64,000 nt of DNA from JAEXZL01 sp049943125 (GCF_049943125.1 NZ_CP188040.1:2418001-2482000); one strand, 5' to 3'; positions 1-9,567 are shown, counted from the first letter of the stretch. Program-made: numbers and translations. The notes: generated from the letters alone by a model not told the origin.

Positions 1-2
1 TT

Positions 3-41
3 CCAGTGAAAAAGGCTGTTGAAGAAAGAGCTAATGCATAG
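3..41 (+). CDS. rpsC: 3' end of ribosomal protein S3 (partial)
   Basis: The first bases read in frame as [12 protein letters not shown] followed by a TAG stop at 39-41. A lysine/glutamate-rich tail just before rplP, with an 18-base gap holding AAAGGAGG, is what the end of rpsC looks like in the S10 operon. The assignment rests on gene order, since only twelve codons are visible. Confidence 0.75.
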   Translation, partial: PVKKAVEERANA

Positions 42-58
42 GAAAGGAGGAATTCGTC

Positions 59-502
59 ATGTTAATGCCTAAAAGAGTTAAGCATCGTAAGGTGCAAAAA
101 GGCAATATGAGAGGAAAGGCAACTAGAGGTAACTTTATTGCCTATGGAGATTACGCAATTCAAGCAACTGAATGTGGCTGGATCACTAGCAACCAGATAG
201 AAGCAGCCAGAGTTGCAATCAATAGATATATAAGAAGAGGAGGAAAACTTTGGATAAAGATTTTCCCCGATAAGCCAATAACTGAGAAACCAGCTGAAAC
301 TCGTATGGGTTCCGGTAAGGGTTCACCAGAGTACTGGGTAGCAGTTATAAAACCAGGCAGAGTTTTATTTGAATTATCAGGAGTTAACGAAGAAACTGCA
401 AGAGAAGCTATGAGACTTGCTCAACACAAACTACCTGTTAAGACTAAGTTCGTAACAAGAAGAGATTTTGAGGAAATGGGTGGTGAAAGTAATGAAGGCT
501 AG
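59..502 (+). CDS. rplP: 50S ribosomal protein L16
   Basis: L16 is a large-subunit protein near the A site and peptidyl-transferase centre. The 147-residue product has the family start [15 protein letters not shown], the [16 protein letters not shown] segment and the [13 protein letters not shown] segment, and is of normal length. The start at 59 follows AAAGGAGG at 43-50. It lies between rpsC and rpmC as in the S10 operon, and its 3' end overlaps the rpmC start by 11 bases, which suggests coupled translation. Confidence 0.97.
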   Translation: MLMPKRVKHRKVQKGNMRGKATRGNFIAYGDYAIQATECGWITSNQIEAARVAINRYIRRGGKLWIKIFPDKPITEKPAETRMGSGKGSPEYWVAVIKPGRVLFELSGVNEETAREAMRLAQHKLPVKTKFVTRRDFEEMGGESNEG

Positions 503-707
503 AGAGTTAAGAGAACTTAAAACCAGCAATACTCAAGAGTTAATGGTTAAGCTTAACGATCTTAAGACTGAATTATTCAACTTAAGATTCCAGCTAGCTA
601 CAGGCCAGCTTGAAAACCCTATGAGAATTAGGGAAGTTAAAAAGTCTATCGCCCAAATTAAGACTATAATGAGAGAAGAAGAACTGAAAAGGGCATTTGA
701 ACAGTAA
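492..707 (+). CDS. rpmC: 50S ribosomal protein L29
   Basis: L29 binds 23S rRNA near the exit tunnel. The product has the family pattern [11 protein letters not shown], then two helices with the [15 protein letters not shown] segment, 71 residues in all. An in-frame ATG exists further upstream at 468, but it would add eight residues deep inside rplP. The ATG at 492 gives the conserved amino end and is preceded by GGTGGTG-type purines. It overlaps rplP and leads into rpsQ. Confidence 0.95.
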   Translation: MKARELRELKTSNTQELMVKLNDLKTELFNLRFQLATGQLENPMRIREVKKSIAQIKTIMREEELKRAFEQ

Positions 708-727
708 TCTGAAAGGAGGTTCGCCCC

Positions 728-982
728 ATGGAAAGAGCATATAGAAAGACTAGAATCGGAAGAGTTGTTTCTGATAAGATGGATAAAACAATAGTAGTAG
801 CTGTAGAAACTAAGGTAAGACATCCACTATATGGTAAGACTGTTAACAGAACTACTAAGTTTAAGGCTCATGATGAAAACAATGATGCGAAATTAAACGA
901 TAGAGTATTAATAATGGAAACTAGACCATTATCTAAGGATAAGAGATGGAGAATGGTAGAGGTTATCGAAAGAGCAAAATAG
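728..982 (+). CDS. rpsQ: 30S ribosomal protein S17
   Basis: S17 is a small-subunit assembly protein with an OB fold. The 84-residue product shows [18 protein letters not shown] and the typical [19 protein letters not shown] segment. A strong AAAGGAGG lies 9 bases or so upstream of the ATG. Position between rpmC and rplN matches the standard order, where S17 ends the S10 cluster. Confidence 0.97.
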   Translation: MERAYRKTRIGRVVSDKMDKTIVVAVETKVRHPLYGKTVNRTTKFKAHDENNDAKLNDRVLIMETRPLSKDKRWRMVEVIERAK

Positions 983-1012
983 TATGTTACGTACTGAAAG
1001 GAGGTTTATTTC

Positions 1013-1381
1013 ATGATACAACAACAAACTTTACTTAATGTTGCAGATAATTCAGGAGCTAAAGAGATTATGTGCATCAGAGTATTAGGCGGATCCAAGA
1101 GAAAGTATGGAAACATCGGTGATACAATAGTAGCTAGCGTTAAAAGTGCAACACCAGGCGGAGTTGTTAAAAAAGGTGATGTTGTTAAAGCCGTTATAGT
1201 TAGATCTGTAAAAGGATTAAGAAGAGCTGATGGATCTTATATAAGATTTGATGAAAATGCAGCTGTTATCATAAAAGATGATAAAAACCCAAGAGGAACA
1301 CGTATTTTCGGACCAGTAGCTAGGGAGCTTAGAGATAAAGAATATAACAAAATATTATCTTTAGCACCAGAAGTTCTATAA
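1013..1381 (+). CDS. rplN: 50S ribosomal protein L14
   Basis: L14 sits at the subunit interface and contacts 16S rRNA. The 122-residue product begins [19 protein letters not shown] and ends with [19 protein letters not shown], both family signatures, and has the full normal length. AAAGGAGG precedes the ATG. It is the first gene of the classical spc operon portion, read through from rpsQ with a 30-base gap. Confidence 0.98.
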   Translation: MIQQQTLLNVADNSGAKEIMCIRVLGGSKRKYGNIGDTIVASVKSATPGGVVKKGDVVKAVIVRSVKGLRRADGSYIRFDENAAVIIKDDKNPRGTRIFGPVARELRDKEYNKILSLAPEVL

Positions 1382-1399
1382 GATTAGGAGGTGGCTAAG

Positions 1400-1714
1400 G
1401 TGAAATTACACGTTAAAAAGAATGACACAGTTATGGTCGTTTCAGGTAAGGATAAAGGCAAAGTTGGTGAAGTTTTAGCTGTTATGCCTAAGACTGGTAG
1501 AGTTATCGTTAAGGATGTTAATATAGTAAGTAAGCATGAAAAACCAAGCAAGAGCAATATGCAGGGCGGAATCATAAAGACAGAAGCACCTATTTACAGC
1601 TCAAAGGTTATGCTTTACTGTAAAAACTGCAAAACAGTAACCAGAATATCCAATAAAATAAAAGAAGATGGCACAAAAGTTCGCGTATGTAAGAAGTGCA
1701 GCAAAGAACTTTAA
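1400..1714 (+). CDS. rplX: 50S ribosomal protein L24, zinc-ribbon type
   Basis: L24 nucleates 50S assembly. The product carries an amino-terminal KOW segment (NDTVMVVSGKDKGKVGEV) and, unusually visible, two CxxC pairs near the end (YCKNC and VCKKC), so it is the zinc-binding form. A GTG at 1391 is in frame, but it abuts the ribosome binding site AGGAGG at 1386-1391. The GTG at 1400 has 8-base spacing and yields the conserved start, giving 104 residues. I chose 1400. Confidence 0.93.
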   Translation: MKLHVKKNDTVMVVSGKDKGKVGEVLAVMPKTGRVIVKDVNIVSKHEKPSKSNMQGGIIKTEAPIYSSKVMLYCKNCKTVTRISNKIKEDGTKVRVCKKCSKEL

Positions 1715-1736
1715 TCTTTGAAAGGAGGTACATTAA

Positions 1737-2279
1737 ATGATTCCAAGACTTCAAGAGAAGTATACAAACGAAGTTGTTCCAGCTTTAATGGAAAAGTTCG
1801 GTTATAAAAATATAATGGAAGTACCAAAGCTTGAGAAAGTTATTATTAATATGGGAATCGGCGAAGCTAAAGAAAACTCCAAGGTGTTGGATTCTGCATT
1901 AGCTGATTTACAAATTATCGCAGGTCAAAAACCTGTTCTTACTAGAGCTAAGAAATCAGTAGCTAACTTTAAGATAAGAGAAAACATGCCTATAGGTTGC
2001 AAGGTTACTCTTAGAAAGCAAAAAATGTATGAGTTCGCTGATAAGCTTATGTCCATAGCTCTTCCAAGAGTAAGAGACTTTAGAGGTGTTTCTTCTAAGG
2101 CTTTCGATGGTAGAGGAAACTATGCATTAGGTATCAAAGAGCAGCTTATATTCCCAGAAATAGAATACGATAAGGTTGATAAGGTTAGAGGAATGGATAT
2201 CGTATTTGTAACTACTGCAAAGACAGACGAGGAAGCAAGAGAATTATTAAGATTTCTTGGTATGCCATTTGCTCAATAA
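1737..2279 (+). CDS. rplE: 50S ribosomal protein L5
   Basis: L5 binds 5S rRNA and the central protuberance. The 180-residue product has the [18 protein letters not shown] segment, the [20 protein letters not shown] segment and the ending [13 protein letters not shown], all typical, with normal length. AAAGGAGG lies 8 bases upstream of the ATG. It sits between rplX and rpsZ as expected in the spc operon. Confidence 0.98.
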   Translation: MIPRLQEKYTNEVVPALMEKFGYKNIMEVPKLEKVIINMGIGEAKENSKVLDSALADLQIIAGQKPVLTRAKKSVANFKIRENMPIGCKVTLRKQKMYEFADKLMSIALPRVRDFRGVSSKAFDGRGNYALGIKEQLIFPEIEYDKVDKVRGMDIVFVTTAKTDEEARELLRFLGMPFAQ

Positions 2280-2294
2280 TAAGGAGGGAAGAAC

Positions 2295-2480
2295 GTGGCA
2301 CGTAAGGCTTTAATCGAAAAATGGAAAAAAGAACCTAAGTATCAAACAAGAGCTTATACTAGATGTAGACTTTGCGGAAGACCTCATGCAGTTCTAAAGA
2401 AGTATGGTATCTGCAGAATATGCTTTAGAGAGCTCGCTTATAAGGGTGAAATTCCTGGCTGCAGAAAAGCAAGCTGGTAA
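2295..2480 (+). CDS. rpsZ: 30S ribosomal protein S14, type Z
   Basis: S14 is a head protein of the small subunit. This is the short zinc-containing form of 61 residues: CRLCGRPH and CRICFREL supply the four zinc cysteines, and the protein ends [11 protein letters not shown]. The start is GTG behind AAGGAGGG. The order rplE-rpsZ-rpsH is standard. It is the primary zinc form rather than the longer zinc-free paralogue made under zinc limitation. Confidence 0.97.
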   Translation: MARKALIEKWKKEPKYQTRAYTRCRLCGRPHAVLKKYGICRICFRELAYKGEIPGCRKASW

Positions 2481-2511
2481 AACATAGTGTAATGAAAGGA
2501 GGCATATATAC

Positions 2512-2910
2512 ATGGTTATGACAGATCCTATCGCAGATTTGCTAACACGTATTAGAAATGCAAATGCTGTAAAACATGAAATAGTAGAAATTCCTTCCTC
2601 CAATGTGAAGAAGGCAATTGTTAATATATTACTTGAAGAAGGATATATCAAAGGTGTAGAAGAATACACTGATGGTGTTGTTCCAATGATGAGAGTTGCT
2701 CTTAAGTACGGAAGCAACAAAGAAAGAGTTATAACTGGTTTAAGAAGAATATCTAAGCCAGGTCTTAGAGTTTACTGCAAGAAGGAAGAAACTCCAAAGG
2801 TACTTAACGGATTAGGAGTTGCAGTAATATCAACCTCTAAGGGAATAATGACTGATAGATCAGCAAGAAAAGAAGGTCTTGGTGGAGAAGTTCTCTGCTA
2901 CATCTGGTAA
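2512..2910 (+). CDS. rpsH: 30S ribosomal protein S8
   Basis: S8 binds the central domain of 16S rRNA and in Escherichia coli is also the translational repressor of the spc operon. The 132-residue product starts [18 protein letters not shown] and ends with the family segment [27 protein letters not shown] precedes the ATG at 2512; the second ATG at 2518 is possible but spaced further. It is followed by an unusually long spacer before rplF, described separately. Confidence 0.97.
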   Translation: MVMTDPIADLLTRIRNANAVKHEIVEIPSSNVKKAIVNILLEEGYIKGVEEYTDGVVPMMRVALKYGSNKERVITGLRRISKPGLRVYCKKEETPKVLNGLGVAVISTSKGIMTDRSARKEGLGGEVLCYIW

Positions 2911-2949
2911 TAAGACCTCGCAATAAATATATAATTTTGAATATAACAG

Positions 2950-2996
2950 GTAATGGACTCCATTACATTAAAAACTAACGTAACGATGAATGTTAC
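2950..2996 (+). promoter_or_regulatory. two hairpins in the rpsH-rplF spacer
   Basis: The spacer of about 117 bases between rpsH and rplF is the longest inside the spc part of the operon. It holds two small perfect inverted repeats: GTAATGG-act-CCATTAC at 2950-2966 and GTAAC-gatgaat-GTTAC at 2980-2996. Neither is followed by a T run, so they are not terminators. They may be RNA processing or translational control elements; the function is inferred only from position. Confidence 0.4.
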
Positions 2997-3027
2997 AGGT
3001 AAGAGCAGAAATACAGGAGGTGCGATT

Positions 3028-3570
3028 ATGTCAAGAGTTGGTAAAATGCCAATAGTTATCCCAGCTGGCGTAACTGTTACTGTTTCTCCAGAGAACGTGG
3101 TAACTGTTAAAGGACCTAAGGGTGAGCTTACCAAGGCTATGCACAAAGATATAAATATTGCTATGGAAGACAATTCTATAGTTGTGACTAGACCAAGCGA
3201 TGTTAAAGAACATAGAGCTCTTCATGGATTAACAAGAGCGTTAATCAATAACATGGTAGTTGGTGTTACACAAGGATATCAAAAGACATTGGAGCTTATA
3301 GGTGTTGGTTATAGAGCACAGCTTCAAGGTAAAAAATTAGTAATGAATTTAGGATACTCACACCCAGTTGAGGTAGAAGCTCCAGAAGGAATTACTTTCG
3401 AGATATTAGCAGCAAACAAAGTAGCTGTTAAGGGAATCGATAAGGAAAAGGTAGGAGCAATTTCCGCTGATATCAGAAGCTGGAGATTACCAGAACCTTA
3501 TAAGGGTAAAGGAATCAAGTATGATAACGAAGTTATCAGACGTAAGGAAGGTAAAACTGGTAAGAAGTAA
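3028..3570 (+). CDS. rplF: 50S ribosomal protein L6
   Basis: L6 lies near the factor-binding site of the large subunit. The product starts [15 protein letters not shown] and contains the signature [20 protein letters not shown] and [22 protein letters not shown], 180 residues, the usual length. An in-frame ATG upstream at 2953 would add 25 unrelated residues and has no ribosome binding site. The ATG at 3028 follows CAGGAGGTG with good spacing, so I chose it. Confidence 0.97.
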   Translation: MSRVGKMPIVIPAGVTVTVSPENVVTVKGPKGELTKAMHKDINIAMEDNSIVVTRPSDVKEHRALHGLTRALINNMVVGVTQGYQKTLELIGVGYRAQLQGKKLVMNLGYSHPVEVEAPEGITFEILAANKVAVKGIDKEKVGAISADIRSWRLPEPYKGKGIKYDNEVIRRKEGKTGKK

Positions 3571-3589
3571 TAGGAAAGGAGTGAACTAA

Positions 3590-3949
3590 ATGTTCAAGAA
3601 GGAAGATAGACGTGAACAAAGACAGAAACGTCATTTGAGAGTGCGTAAAAAAGTTTCTGGTACTGCTGAAAGACCAAGATTTGCAGTTTATAGAAGCGAA
3701 AAGAACATTTACGCTCAGATCATCGATGATGTTAAGGGAGTAACTTTAGTTTCAGCATCTAGCTTAGATAAAGATTTTGATGGCTTAGGCAGCAATAAAG
3801 AGGCAGCTAAAAAGGTAGGTCAGCTTATTGCTAAAAAAGCTTTAGATAAAGGAATTACTGAAGTAGTATTCGATAGAGGCGGATTTATATACCACGGAAG
3901 AATTCAAGAACTTGCTGAAGGAGCAAGAGAAGCAGGCTTACAATTCTAA
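3590..3949 (+). CDS. rplR: 50S ribosomal protein L18
   Basis: L18 joins 5S rRNA to the large subunit. The 119-residue product has the family pattern [20 protein letters not shown], the [18 protein letters not shown] strand pair and the ending [29 protein letters not shown] precedes the ATG. Order rplF-rplR-rpsE is standard, and length is normal. Confidence 0.97.
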   Translation: MFKKEDRREQRQKRHLRVRKKVSGTAERPRFAVYRSEKNIYAQIIDDVKGVTLVSASSLDKDFDGLGSNKEAAKKVGQLIAKKALDKGITEVVFDRGGFIYHGRIQELAEGAREAGLQF

Positions 3950-3969
3950 AGGAAGAAGGAGGGAAATAA

Positions 3970-4467
3970 ATGAGAATCGATCCTAGCACACTTAACCTTA
4001 AAGAAAAAGTTGTGTTTATAAATAGAGTAACAAAGGTTGTTAAGGGTGGTAGAAACTTCAGATTCAGTGCACTTGTTGTCGTTGGAGATGAAAATGGCCA
4101 CGTTGGAGTTGGTATGGGTAAGTCCATAGAAATTCCAGAAGCAATCAGAAAAGGTATCGAAGATGCTAAAAAGAATTTAGTTAAAGTTGAATTAGTTGGA
4201 ACAACAGTTCCTCATGAAATTTATGGAACTTTCGGAACCGGAAAGGTGTTAATAATGCCTGCAGTAGAAGGTACCGGAATAATAGCTGGAGGTCCTGCAA
4301 GAGCAGTACTTGAACTAGCTGGATTAAAGGATGTTAGAGCTAAGTCCTTAGGTTCTAATAACCCAAGAAACATGGTTAATGCTACTATCAATGGATTAGC
4401 TAGCCTAAGATCTGCAGAGCAGATAGCTAAGCTAAGAGGAAAATCCGTTGAAGAGATATTAGGTTAG
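3970..4467 (+). CDS. rpsE: 30S ribosomal protein S5
   Basis: S5 is a decoding-fidelity protein at the entry side of the small subunit. The 165-residue product has the amino-terminal double-stranded-RNA-binding-like domain ([20 protein letters not shown]) and the ribosomal S5 carboxyl domain ([20 protein letters not shown]). Length is normal. A GGAGGG lies upstream of the ATG. It sits between rplR and rpmD. Confidence 0.97.
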   Translation: MRIDPSTLNLKEKVVFINRVTKVVKGGRNFRFSALVVVGDENGHVGVGMGKSIEIPEAIRKGIEDAKKNLVKVELVGTTVPHEIYGTFGTGKVLIMPAVEGTGIIAGGPARAVLELAGLKDVRAKSLGSNNPRNMVNATINGLASLRSAEQIAKLRGKSVEEILG

Positions 4468-4478
4468 GAGGGATTACC

Positions 4479-4658
4479 TTGGCTAAGCTTAAAATTACAT
4501 TAGTAAAGAGCTTAATTGGCAGAAAGGATTCACATATCGCTACTGCTAATGCTCTTGGACTAAAAAAGATTGGTAAGACTGTAGAGCATGAGGATACTCC
4601 TCAAATCAAAGGTATGATTAACAAAATAGATTATCTTCTAAAAGTTGAAGAAGTATAA
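4479..4658 (+). CDS. rpmD: 50S ribosomal protein L30
   Basis: The 59-residue product reads, with TTG start, [18 protein letters not shown] and then [20 protein letters not shown], which is the bacterial L30 pattern. TAGGAGGG at 4465-4472 supports the TTG at 4479. It fills the gap between rpsE and rplO exactly where rpmD belongs. L30 is a small peripheral protein of the large subunit. Confidence 0.95.
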   Translation: MAKLKITLVKSLIGRKDSHIATANALGLKKIGKTVEHEDTPQIKGMINKIDYLLKVEEV

Positions 4659-4678
4659 TAACGAGGAGGTGTAGCAGA

Positions 4679-5119
4679 ATGAAACTTCACGAGTTAAAAC
4701 CAGCCGCTGGAAGTAAAAAAGCTCCTAAGAGAGTTGGTAGAGGTACAGGTTCAGGTCTTGGAAGAAACGCCGGTAAAGGTGAAAAGGGACAAAAAGCTAG
4801 ATCCGGTGGTGGAGTAAGACCAGGATTTGAAGGCGGTCAGATGCCTCTATACAGAAGACTTCCAAAGAGAGGCTTTACAAATATATTTGCTAAAGAATAC
4901 GTTGAATTAAATGTAGATAGATTAAACATTTTTGAGAATGGAACAGAAGTTACCCCTGAACTTTTACTTGAGAAGAGAGTAGTTAGTAAGCTAAAAGATG
5001 GAGTTAAGATTCTTGGAAACGGAAACTTAGAAAAGAGCTTAACTGTTAAAGCAACAAAGTTCTCAAAGTCAGCAGCTGAAAAAATTGAAGCAGCTGGAGG
5101 AAAAGCAGAGGTGATTTAA
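4679..5119 (+). CDS. rplO: 50S ribosomal protein L15
   Basis: L15 is a late-assembly large-subunit protein. The 146-residue product begins [20 protein letters not shown] and has the glycine-rich [20 protein letters not shown] extension and the [18 protein letters not shown] segment. GAGGAGGTG lies upstream of the ATG. Only one base separates its stop from the secY start, so the two are probably translationally coupled. Confidence 0.97.
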   Translation: MKLHELKPAAGSKKAPKRVGRGTGSGLGRNAGKGEKGQKARSGGGVRPGFEGGQMPLYRRLPKRGFTNIFAKEYVELNVDRLNIFENGTEVTPELLLEKRVVSKLKDGVKILGNGNLEKSLTVKATKFSKSAAEKIEAAGGKAEVI

Positions 5120-5120
5120 T

Positions 5121-6401
5121 ATGCTACAAACCCTACGAAATGCCTGGAAGGTTCCGGAACTTAGAAGCAGAATTCTTTGGACACTTTTCTTTGTAGCTGT
5201 ATTTAGACTAGGACACCACATACCAGTTCCTGGTATCAATACCGACGTCGTATCTCAATATACAAATCAGTCTGGAAGCTTATTAAGCTTCTACGATTTA
5301 ATCTCTGGTGGGGCTCTTAGTAATTTTAGTATATTTGCATTGGGTGTTGTTCCATACATAAACTCATCCATTATAATGCAGTTATTAACAATTGCTGTAC
5401 CTCAGCTAGAGCAGCTTTCAAAGGAAGGCGAAGAAGGAAGAAGAAAGATTCAAAATATAACAAGATATGCTGCAATAGGCATTGGGTTTATTCAGGCATA
5501 TGCTTCTTATATAATAATTCAAAATGCTGGTGCATTAGAACAAGAATCAATGCTTACTCTAGGAACTATATTAATAACTTTAGTAGCAGCATCCACCTTC
5601 CTAATGTGGTTAGGTGACCAAATAAGTGTTAAAGGACTTGGAAATGGTGTTTCAATGTTAATCTTCGTAAACATTATTTCTCAAATGCCAACCTTAGCTT
5701 TTAATATTATTTCCTATGTACGAAATGGGGAAGCTAAGATTCTAGAAGCCATAGTGTTGGTAGTTTTCATCCTTGCTTTATTACTCTTCGCTATAGTAAT
5801 GAACCAATCTGAAAGAAAGATTTCAGTTCATTACGCAGGGAAGGCTGTAGGAAGTAAGATCTACAAAGGACAAACAACCCATATTCCTATAGGGCTCATT
5901 TCCTCAGCGGTTATAGCAGTAATCTTTGCTATGTCAGTAATGCAGTTTCCGACGACTATAGCTCAGTTCTTCCCAGGAAGCTGGTTTGATAAGGTTATTG
6001 CAAATGGTGCTTACAGTCCATTTAAAACAAACACTTTCCTATATATTTTGCTCTATGCGATACTTACATTGTTCTTTAACTGGTTCTATGCACAGATAAC
6101 CTTTAAGCCGGAAGAAATGGCAGAGAACATGAATAAGTCTGCAGGCTTTATCCCTGGAATCAAGCCAGGTAAGGCTACTGCTAAATATATTGAAAAAATA
6201 ATTGATAGGATATCCATCATTGGAGGTATTGCAGCGGTAGTAATTGCAATATCACCGATACTCATAGATACCTTATCACCTTTTCAGAACCTAGCATTTG
6301 GTGGAACATCTCTGCTAATAACAATCGGATTTGCATTGGATGTAGTAAAACAGCTAGAATCACAGCTTGTTATGAGACATTACCAAGGATTCCTTAAATA
6401 G
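5121..6401 (+). CDS. secY: protein translocase subunit SecY
   Basis: SecY is the channel of the Sec translocon in the cytoplasmic membrane. The 426-residue product has a start of the WKVPELRSRILWTLFFVAVF type, the FDLISGGALSNFS-like plug segment (YDLISGGALSNFSIFALG), GVVPYINSSIIMQLL, and about ten membrane segments. The ending LVMRHYQGFLK is characteristic. It follows rplO by one base and precedes adk, the normal spc operon arrangement. Confidence 0.98.
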   Translation: MLQTLRNAWKVPELRSRILWTLFFVAVFRLGHHIPVPGINTDVVSQYTNQSGSLLSFYDLISGGALSNFSIFALGVVPYINSSIIMQLLTIAVPQLEQLSKEGEEGRRKIQNITRYAAIGIGFIQAYASYIIIQNAGALEQESMLTLGTILITLVAASTFLMWLGDQISVKGLGNGVSMLIFVNIISQMPTLAFNIISYVRNGEAKILEAIVLVVFILALLLFAIVMNQSERKISVHYAGKAVGSKIYKGQTTHIPIGLISSAVIAVIFAMSVMQFPTTIAQFFPGSWFDKVIANGAYSPFKTNTFLYILLYAILTLFFNWFYAQITFKPEEMAENMNKSAGFIPGIKPGKATAKYIEKIIDRISIIGGIAAVVIAISPILIDTLSPFQNLAFGGTSLLITIGFALDVVKQLESQLVMRHYQGFLK

Positions 6402-6423
6402 AATTGTTTGGAGATGATTGCCG

Positions 6424-7089
6424 GTGAAAATTGTACTTTTTGGTCCTCCCGGAGCGGGTAAAGGGACTCAGGCTAAGTCAATTTGCAATAGATATAGTAT
6501 ACCTCATATATCTACTGGAGATATTTTCAGAAGAAACATAGCTGAAAATACTCCCTTAGGTGTAGAGGCTAAAAAATATATAGATAAAGGTCATCTTGTT
6601 CCAGATGATGTAACCATCAGGATGGTTTATGACAGGCTGGAGCAGGAGGATTGTTATAACGGATACCTATTGGATGGTTTTCCAAGAACGGTGAAACAGG
6701 CAGAAGCCCTGCAGTACTTTTTAAGTTCCAGGAAGGAATGCTTAACTACTGCTTTGTTAATAGAAGTACCTGGTTCATTTATCATAGATAGAATGACAGG
6801 TAGGAGGGTTTGCTTAGCATGTGGCGCAAGCTATCATATAAAGTATAATAAGCCAAAGGTTCAGGGAAGATGCGATGTATGCGGTAGTGATTTGATCCAG
6901 CGTAAGGATGATACCGAAGATACTGTTAGAGAAAGACTTGAGGTCTATGAAACTCAAACTGCTCCTTTAATAGATTTCTATAAAAGTAGAGATTTATTGA
7001 GAACAGTGGATGGTACAAAAGCCATTAATTTAGTATTTGAAAGCATCTGCAAAATTCTAGGAGAAAGCTATGATAATATTAAAAAATAG
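6424..7089 (+). CDS. adk: adenylate kinase, zinc-lid type
   Basis: Adenylate kinase converts ATP and AMP to two ADP in the cytosol. The product has the P-loop [10 protein letters not shown] at residues 7-16, the [13 protein letters not shown] segment and a lid carrying four cysteines (CLACG and CDVCG), which bind zinc in Gram-positive enzymes. A TTG at 6418 is in frame, but the GTG at 6424 gives the conserved start KIVLFGPPG with about 10 bases to GGAG at 6410. That gives 221 residues. The end overlaps map by 20 bases. Confidence 0.96.
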   Translation: MKIVLFGPPGAGKGTQAKSICNRYSIPHISTGDIFRRNIAENTPLGVEAKKYIDKGHLVPDDVTIRMVYDRLEQEDCYNGYLLDGFPRTVKQAEALQYFLSSRKECLTTALLIEVPGSFIIDRMTGRRVCLACGASYHIKYNKPKVQGRCDVCGSDLIQRKDDTEDTVRERLEVYETQTAPLIDFYKSRDLLRTVDGTKAINLVFESICKILGESYDNIKK

Positions 7090-7819
7090 TGATGAAATAA
7101 ACTTAATGAGACAGTCTGGGAAGATTGTAGAGGAAACTTTGAATCGTCTAGAAGAGACCATTAAGCCTGGAATTACCACTGAAGATATTGATAAATTGGC
7201 AGAAGAATTTATAACTAAGCAAGGAGCTATTCCATCCTTTAAAGGCTATAATGGTTTTCCTGCATCAGTATGTACATCAGTTAATGATGAAGTGGTACAT
7301 GGAATACCAGGCGGAAGAGAGCTGAAGGAAGGAGACATAATAAGTGTTGATTGTGGAGCTGTGCTTAATGGCTTCCATGGAGACGCTGCAAGGACCTTTC
7401 CTGTAGGTAAGATTTCTGCCGAAGCTGAGAAACTTATAAGAATTACAAAAGAAAGTTTCTTTAAAGGATATGAGAAAGCTATAGTAAGCAATAGATTAAC
7501 AGATATTTCCTTCGCCATACAAAAGTTTGTTGAAGAAAATGGCTTTTCTGTTGTAAGAGACTTTGTAGGGCATGGTATTGGACGTAATATGCATGAGGAT
7601 CCTGGTGTTCCTAACTTTGGTAGACCAAATAGAGGACCAAAGCTCCAAGCTGGCATGGTCTTAGCCATAGAGCCTATGGTAAACATCGGTTCTTACCATG
7701 TTAGAACATTATTAAATGGGTGGACTGTAGTGACCACCGATGGTAGTCTATCTGCTCATTATGAAAATACTGTTGCAATACTAGATAAAGGTCCGGAAAT
7801 TTTAACTCTTACACTATGA
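7070..7819 (+). CDS. map: methionine aminopeptidase, type I
   Basis: This enzyme removes the initiator methionine from nascent proteins. The 249-residue product has the metal-ligand segments [34 protein letters not shown] and the final glutamate region of the pita-bread fold (EPMV and ENTVAI). The ATG lies inside adk, behind AGGAGA, so the two genes are coupled. The order secY-adk-map-(KOW)-infA is typical of Firmicutes. Confidence 0.97.
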   Translation: MIILKNSDEINLMRQSGKIVEETLNRLEETIKPGITTEDIDKLAEEFITKQGAIPSFKGYNGFPASVCTSVNDEVVHGIPGGRELKEGDIISVDCGAVLNGFHGDAARTFPVGKISAEAEKLIRITKESFFKGYEKAIVSNRLTDISFAIQKFVEENGFSVVRDFVGHGIGRNMHEDPGVPNFGRPNRGPKLQAGMVLAIEPMVNIGSYHVRTLLNGWTVVTTDGSLSAHYENTVAILDKGPEILTLTL

Positions 7820-7915
7820 GCATTAAGTGCTGCTTAGTTATAAATTCACATTATGCCATATTAAATATATTGGCGATGTAAATTTATGACTAAGGTAATC
7901 ATCGAGGTGAACAGT

Positions 7916-8197
7916 TTGCAAAACAATGACTTAATAGGTAAATTAGTTATATCTAAAGCCGGAAGAGACAACAAAGAGCTTTACATTGTTGTCGATTTTA
8001 TTGATACAGATTATGTGCTTCTAGCCAATGGATATAATAAAAAGGTTGATAAACCTAAGAAGAAAAAGCTTAAACATATAATATTAACTGATATAGTTAA
8101 TAATGAAATAAAAGAAGCGATCCTCAATAAGGATAATGATATGGATATTAAGATTAAAAAGTTTCTTAAGCTTAAGGACATTGTTAAGGAGGGTTGA
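7916..8197 (+). CDS. KOW-domain RNA-binding protein (L14e-like)
   Basis: A small basic protein of about 93 residues with a KOW-type beginning ([20 protein letters not shown]) and a lysine-rich middle ([14 protein letters not shown]). Such proteins sit between map and infA in many Firmicutes and resemble archaeal/eukaryotic ribosomal L14e; the function is not settled. An ATG at 7886 is in frame but has a poor ribosome binding site. The TTG at 7916 lies 5-8 bases after GAGGTGA (7904-7910) and gives the family-like amino end, so I chose it. Seven bases separate it from infA. Confidence 0.82.
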   Translation: MQNNDLIGKLVISKAGRDNKELYIVVDFIDTDYVLLANGYNKKVDKPKKKKLKHIILTDIVNNEIKEAILNKDNDMDIKIKKFLKLKDIVKEG

Positions 8198-8204
8198 TTA
8201 CCTT

Positions 8205-8423
8205 ATGTCAAAAGATGATGTTATAGAAATGCAAGGAGTAGTGGTTGAATCACTACCTAATGCAATGTTTGAAGTAGAACTGGAAAGTGGTCATAAAATT
8301 TTGGCACATCTTTCAGGTAAACTTAGAATGAACTTTATAAGAATTCTTCCAGGAGATAAGGTTACTGTAGAATTATCCCCATACGATTTAAGCCGTGGAA
8401 GAATAACATGGAGATCAAAATAA
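8205..8423 (+). CDS. infA: translation initiation factor IF-1
   Basis: IF-1 binds the A site of the 30S subunit during initiation. The 72-residue product starts [20 protein letters not shown] and ends [16 protein letters not shown], the bacterial family pattern, with an OB fold. Upstream in-frame codons exist from 8136, but they overlap the KOW gene and lack a ribosome binding site. The ATG at 8205 has AAGGAGGG upstream. rpmJ follows. Confidence 0.97.
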   Translation: MSKDDVIEMQGVVVESLPNAMFEVELESGHKILAHLSGKLRMNFIRILPGDKVTVELSPYDLSRGRITWRSK

Positions 8424-8452
8424 TAAGCACTAATTAAAGTGCTACAGGATAA

Positions 8453-8581
<129 letters not shown>

Positions 8582-8604
8582 TTAATAGAATCAATAAAAA
8601 CTAT

Positions 8605-8633
8605 TTGACTTTTATTATAAAGTCAAATATGAT
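8605..8633 (+). promoter_or_regulatory. promoter of the rpsM-rpsK-rpsD-rpoA-rplQ unit
   Basis: TTGACT at 8605-8610, a 17-base spacer and TATGAT at 8628-8633 form a near-consensus housekeeping promoter. It starts the alpha-operon genes separately from the upstream spc genes, with transcription expected to begin near 8640 and a leader of about 150 bases. Confidence 0.82.
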
Positions 8634-8663
8634 AGTATAGGCATAAAAAGTAAGACAGGTAAG

Positions 8664-8730
8664 TTTATAGATTTTAGGTGCGGCTGCAGTGCTTAGACAC
8701 TAACCTAAGATTTTAGATATTTTCTATAAA
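8664..8730 (+). promoter_or_regulatory. structured leader upstream of rpsM
   Basis: The leader folds into nested stems. An outer stem pairs TTTATAG (8664-8670) with CTATAAA (8724-8730). A middle stem pairs TTTTAGGT (8672-8679) with ACCTAAGA (8703-8710). An inner hairpin pairs AGTG (8688-8691) with CACT (8698-8701). No T run follows. Ribosomal operons often carry leaders bound by one of their own products, and S4 (rpsD, in this unit) is the usual regulator of the alpha operon in Escherichia coli. The ligand here is inferred. Confidence 0.6.
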
Positions 8731-8788
8731 TTAATACGAAAATTAAATGTAAAAGAGCAATACAATCACTAGGAGGTGTAACCTTATA

Positions 8789-9157
8789 ATGGCAAGAATA
8801 TCAGGCGTTGACCTACCAAGAGAGAAGAGAGTAGAAATAGGCCTTACTTATATATATGGAATAGGACTACCAACTTCTCATAAAATACTAGAAACAACTG
8901 GTATAAATCCTGACACAAGAGTTAGAGATTTAAATGAGCAAGAAGTAAATGCTATCAGAGATTATATAAACAAGAATCTTAAGGTTGAGGGTGATCTTAG
9001 AAGAGACATAGCCCTTAGCATAAAAAGATTAGTAGAAATCGGATGCTACAGAGGAATGAGACATAGAAGAGGTCTTCCAGTAAGAGGACAGAGAACTAAG
9101 ACTAATGCTAGAACTAGAAAAGGTCCTAAGAAGACAATAGCTAACAAGAAGAAATAG
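8789..9157 (+). CDS. rpsM: 30S ribosomal protein S13
   Basis: S13 is a head protein contacting the P-site tRNA and L5. The 122-residue product starts [20 protein letters not shown] and ends in the basic tail [17 protein letters not shown]. It has the helix-two-turn-helix of the family and normal length. TAGGAGGTG precedes the ATG. First gene of the alpha-operon unit. Confidence 0.98.
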   Translation: MARISGVDLPREKRVEIGLTYIYGIGLPTSHKILETTGINPDTRVRDLNEQEVNAIRDYINKNLKVEGDLRRDIALSIKRLVEIGCYRGMRHRRGLPVRGQRTKTNARTRKGPKKTIANKKK

Positions 9158-9171
9158 TTAGGAGGGAAAAC

Positions 9172-9567
9172 ATGGCAGCTCAAAAAGTTAAAAAGACTAG
9201 AAGAAGAAGAGAAAGAAAAAATGTTGAGCATGGCGCTGCTCACATTAAGTCAACCTTTAACAATTCCATAGTTACTATAACTGACGCAGTGGGCAATGCA
9301 TTATCATGGTCCAGTGCCGGTGCCCTTGGATTTAAAGGTTCAAGAAAGAGCACTCCATATGCAGCTCAGCAAGCAGCAGAAACTGCAGCTAGAACAGCTA
9401 TGGAACACGGATTAAAGAGCATAGAGGTTTACGTTAAGGGACCAGGAGCAGGAAGAGAAGCAGCTATCAGATCTCTTCAAGCAGCTGGACTTGAAGTAAC
9501 TTTAATAAAGGATGTTACTCCAATACCACATAACGGATGTAGACCACCGAAGAGAAGAAGAGTCTAA
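9172..9567 (+). CDS. rpsK: 30S ribosomal protein S11
   Basis: S11 forms the platform of the small subunit. The 131-residue product has a basic amino end, [40 protein letters not shown] and the ending [18 protein letters not shown], all family signatures. AGGAGGG precedes the ATG. It lies between rpsM and rpsD. Confidence 0.98.
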   Translation: MAAQKVKKTRRRRERKNVEHGAAHIKSTFNNSIVTITDAVGNALSWSSAGALGFKGSRKSTPYAAQQAAETAARTAMEHGLKSIEVYVKGPGAGREAAIRSLQAAGLEVTLIKDVTPIPHNGCRPPKRRRV

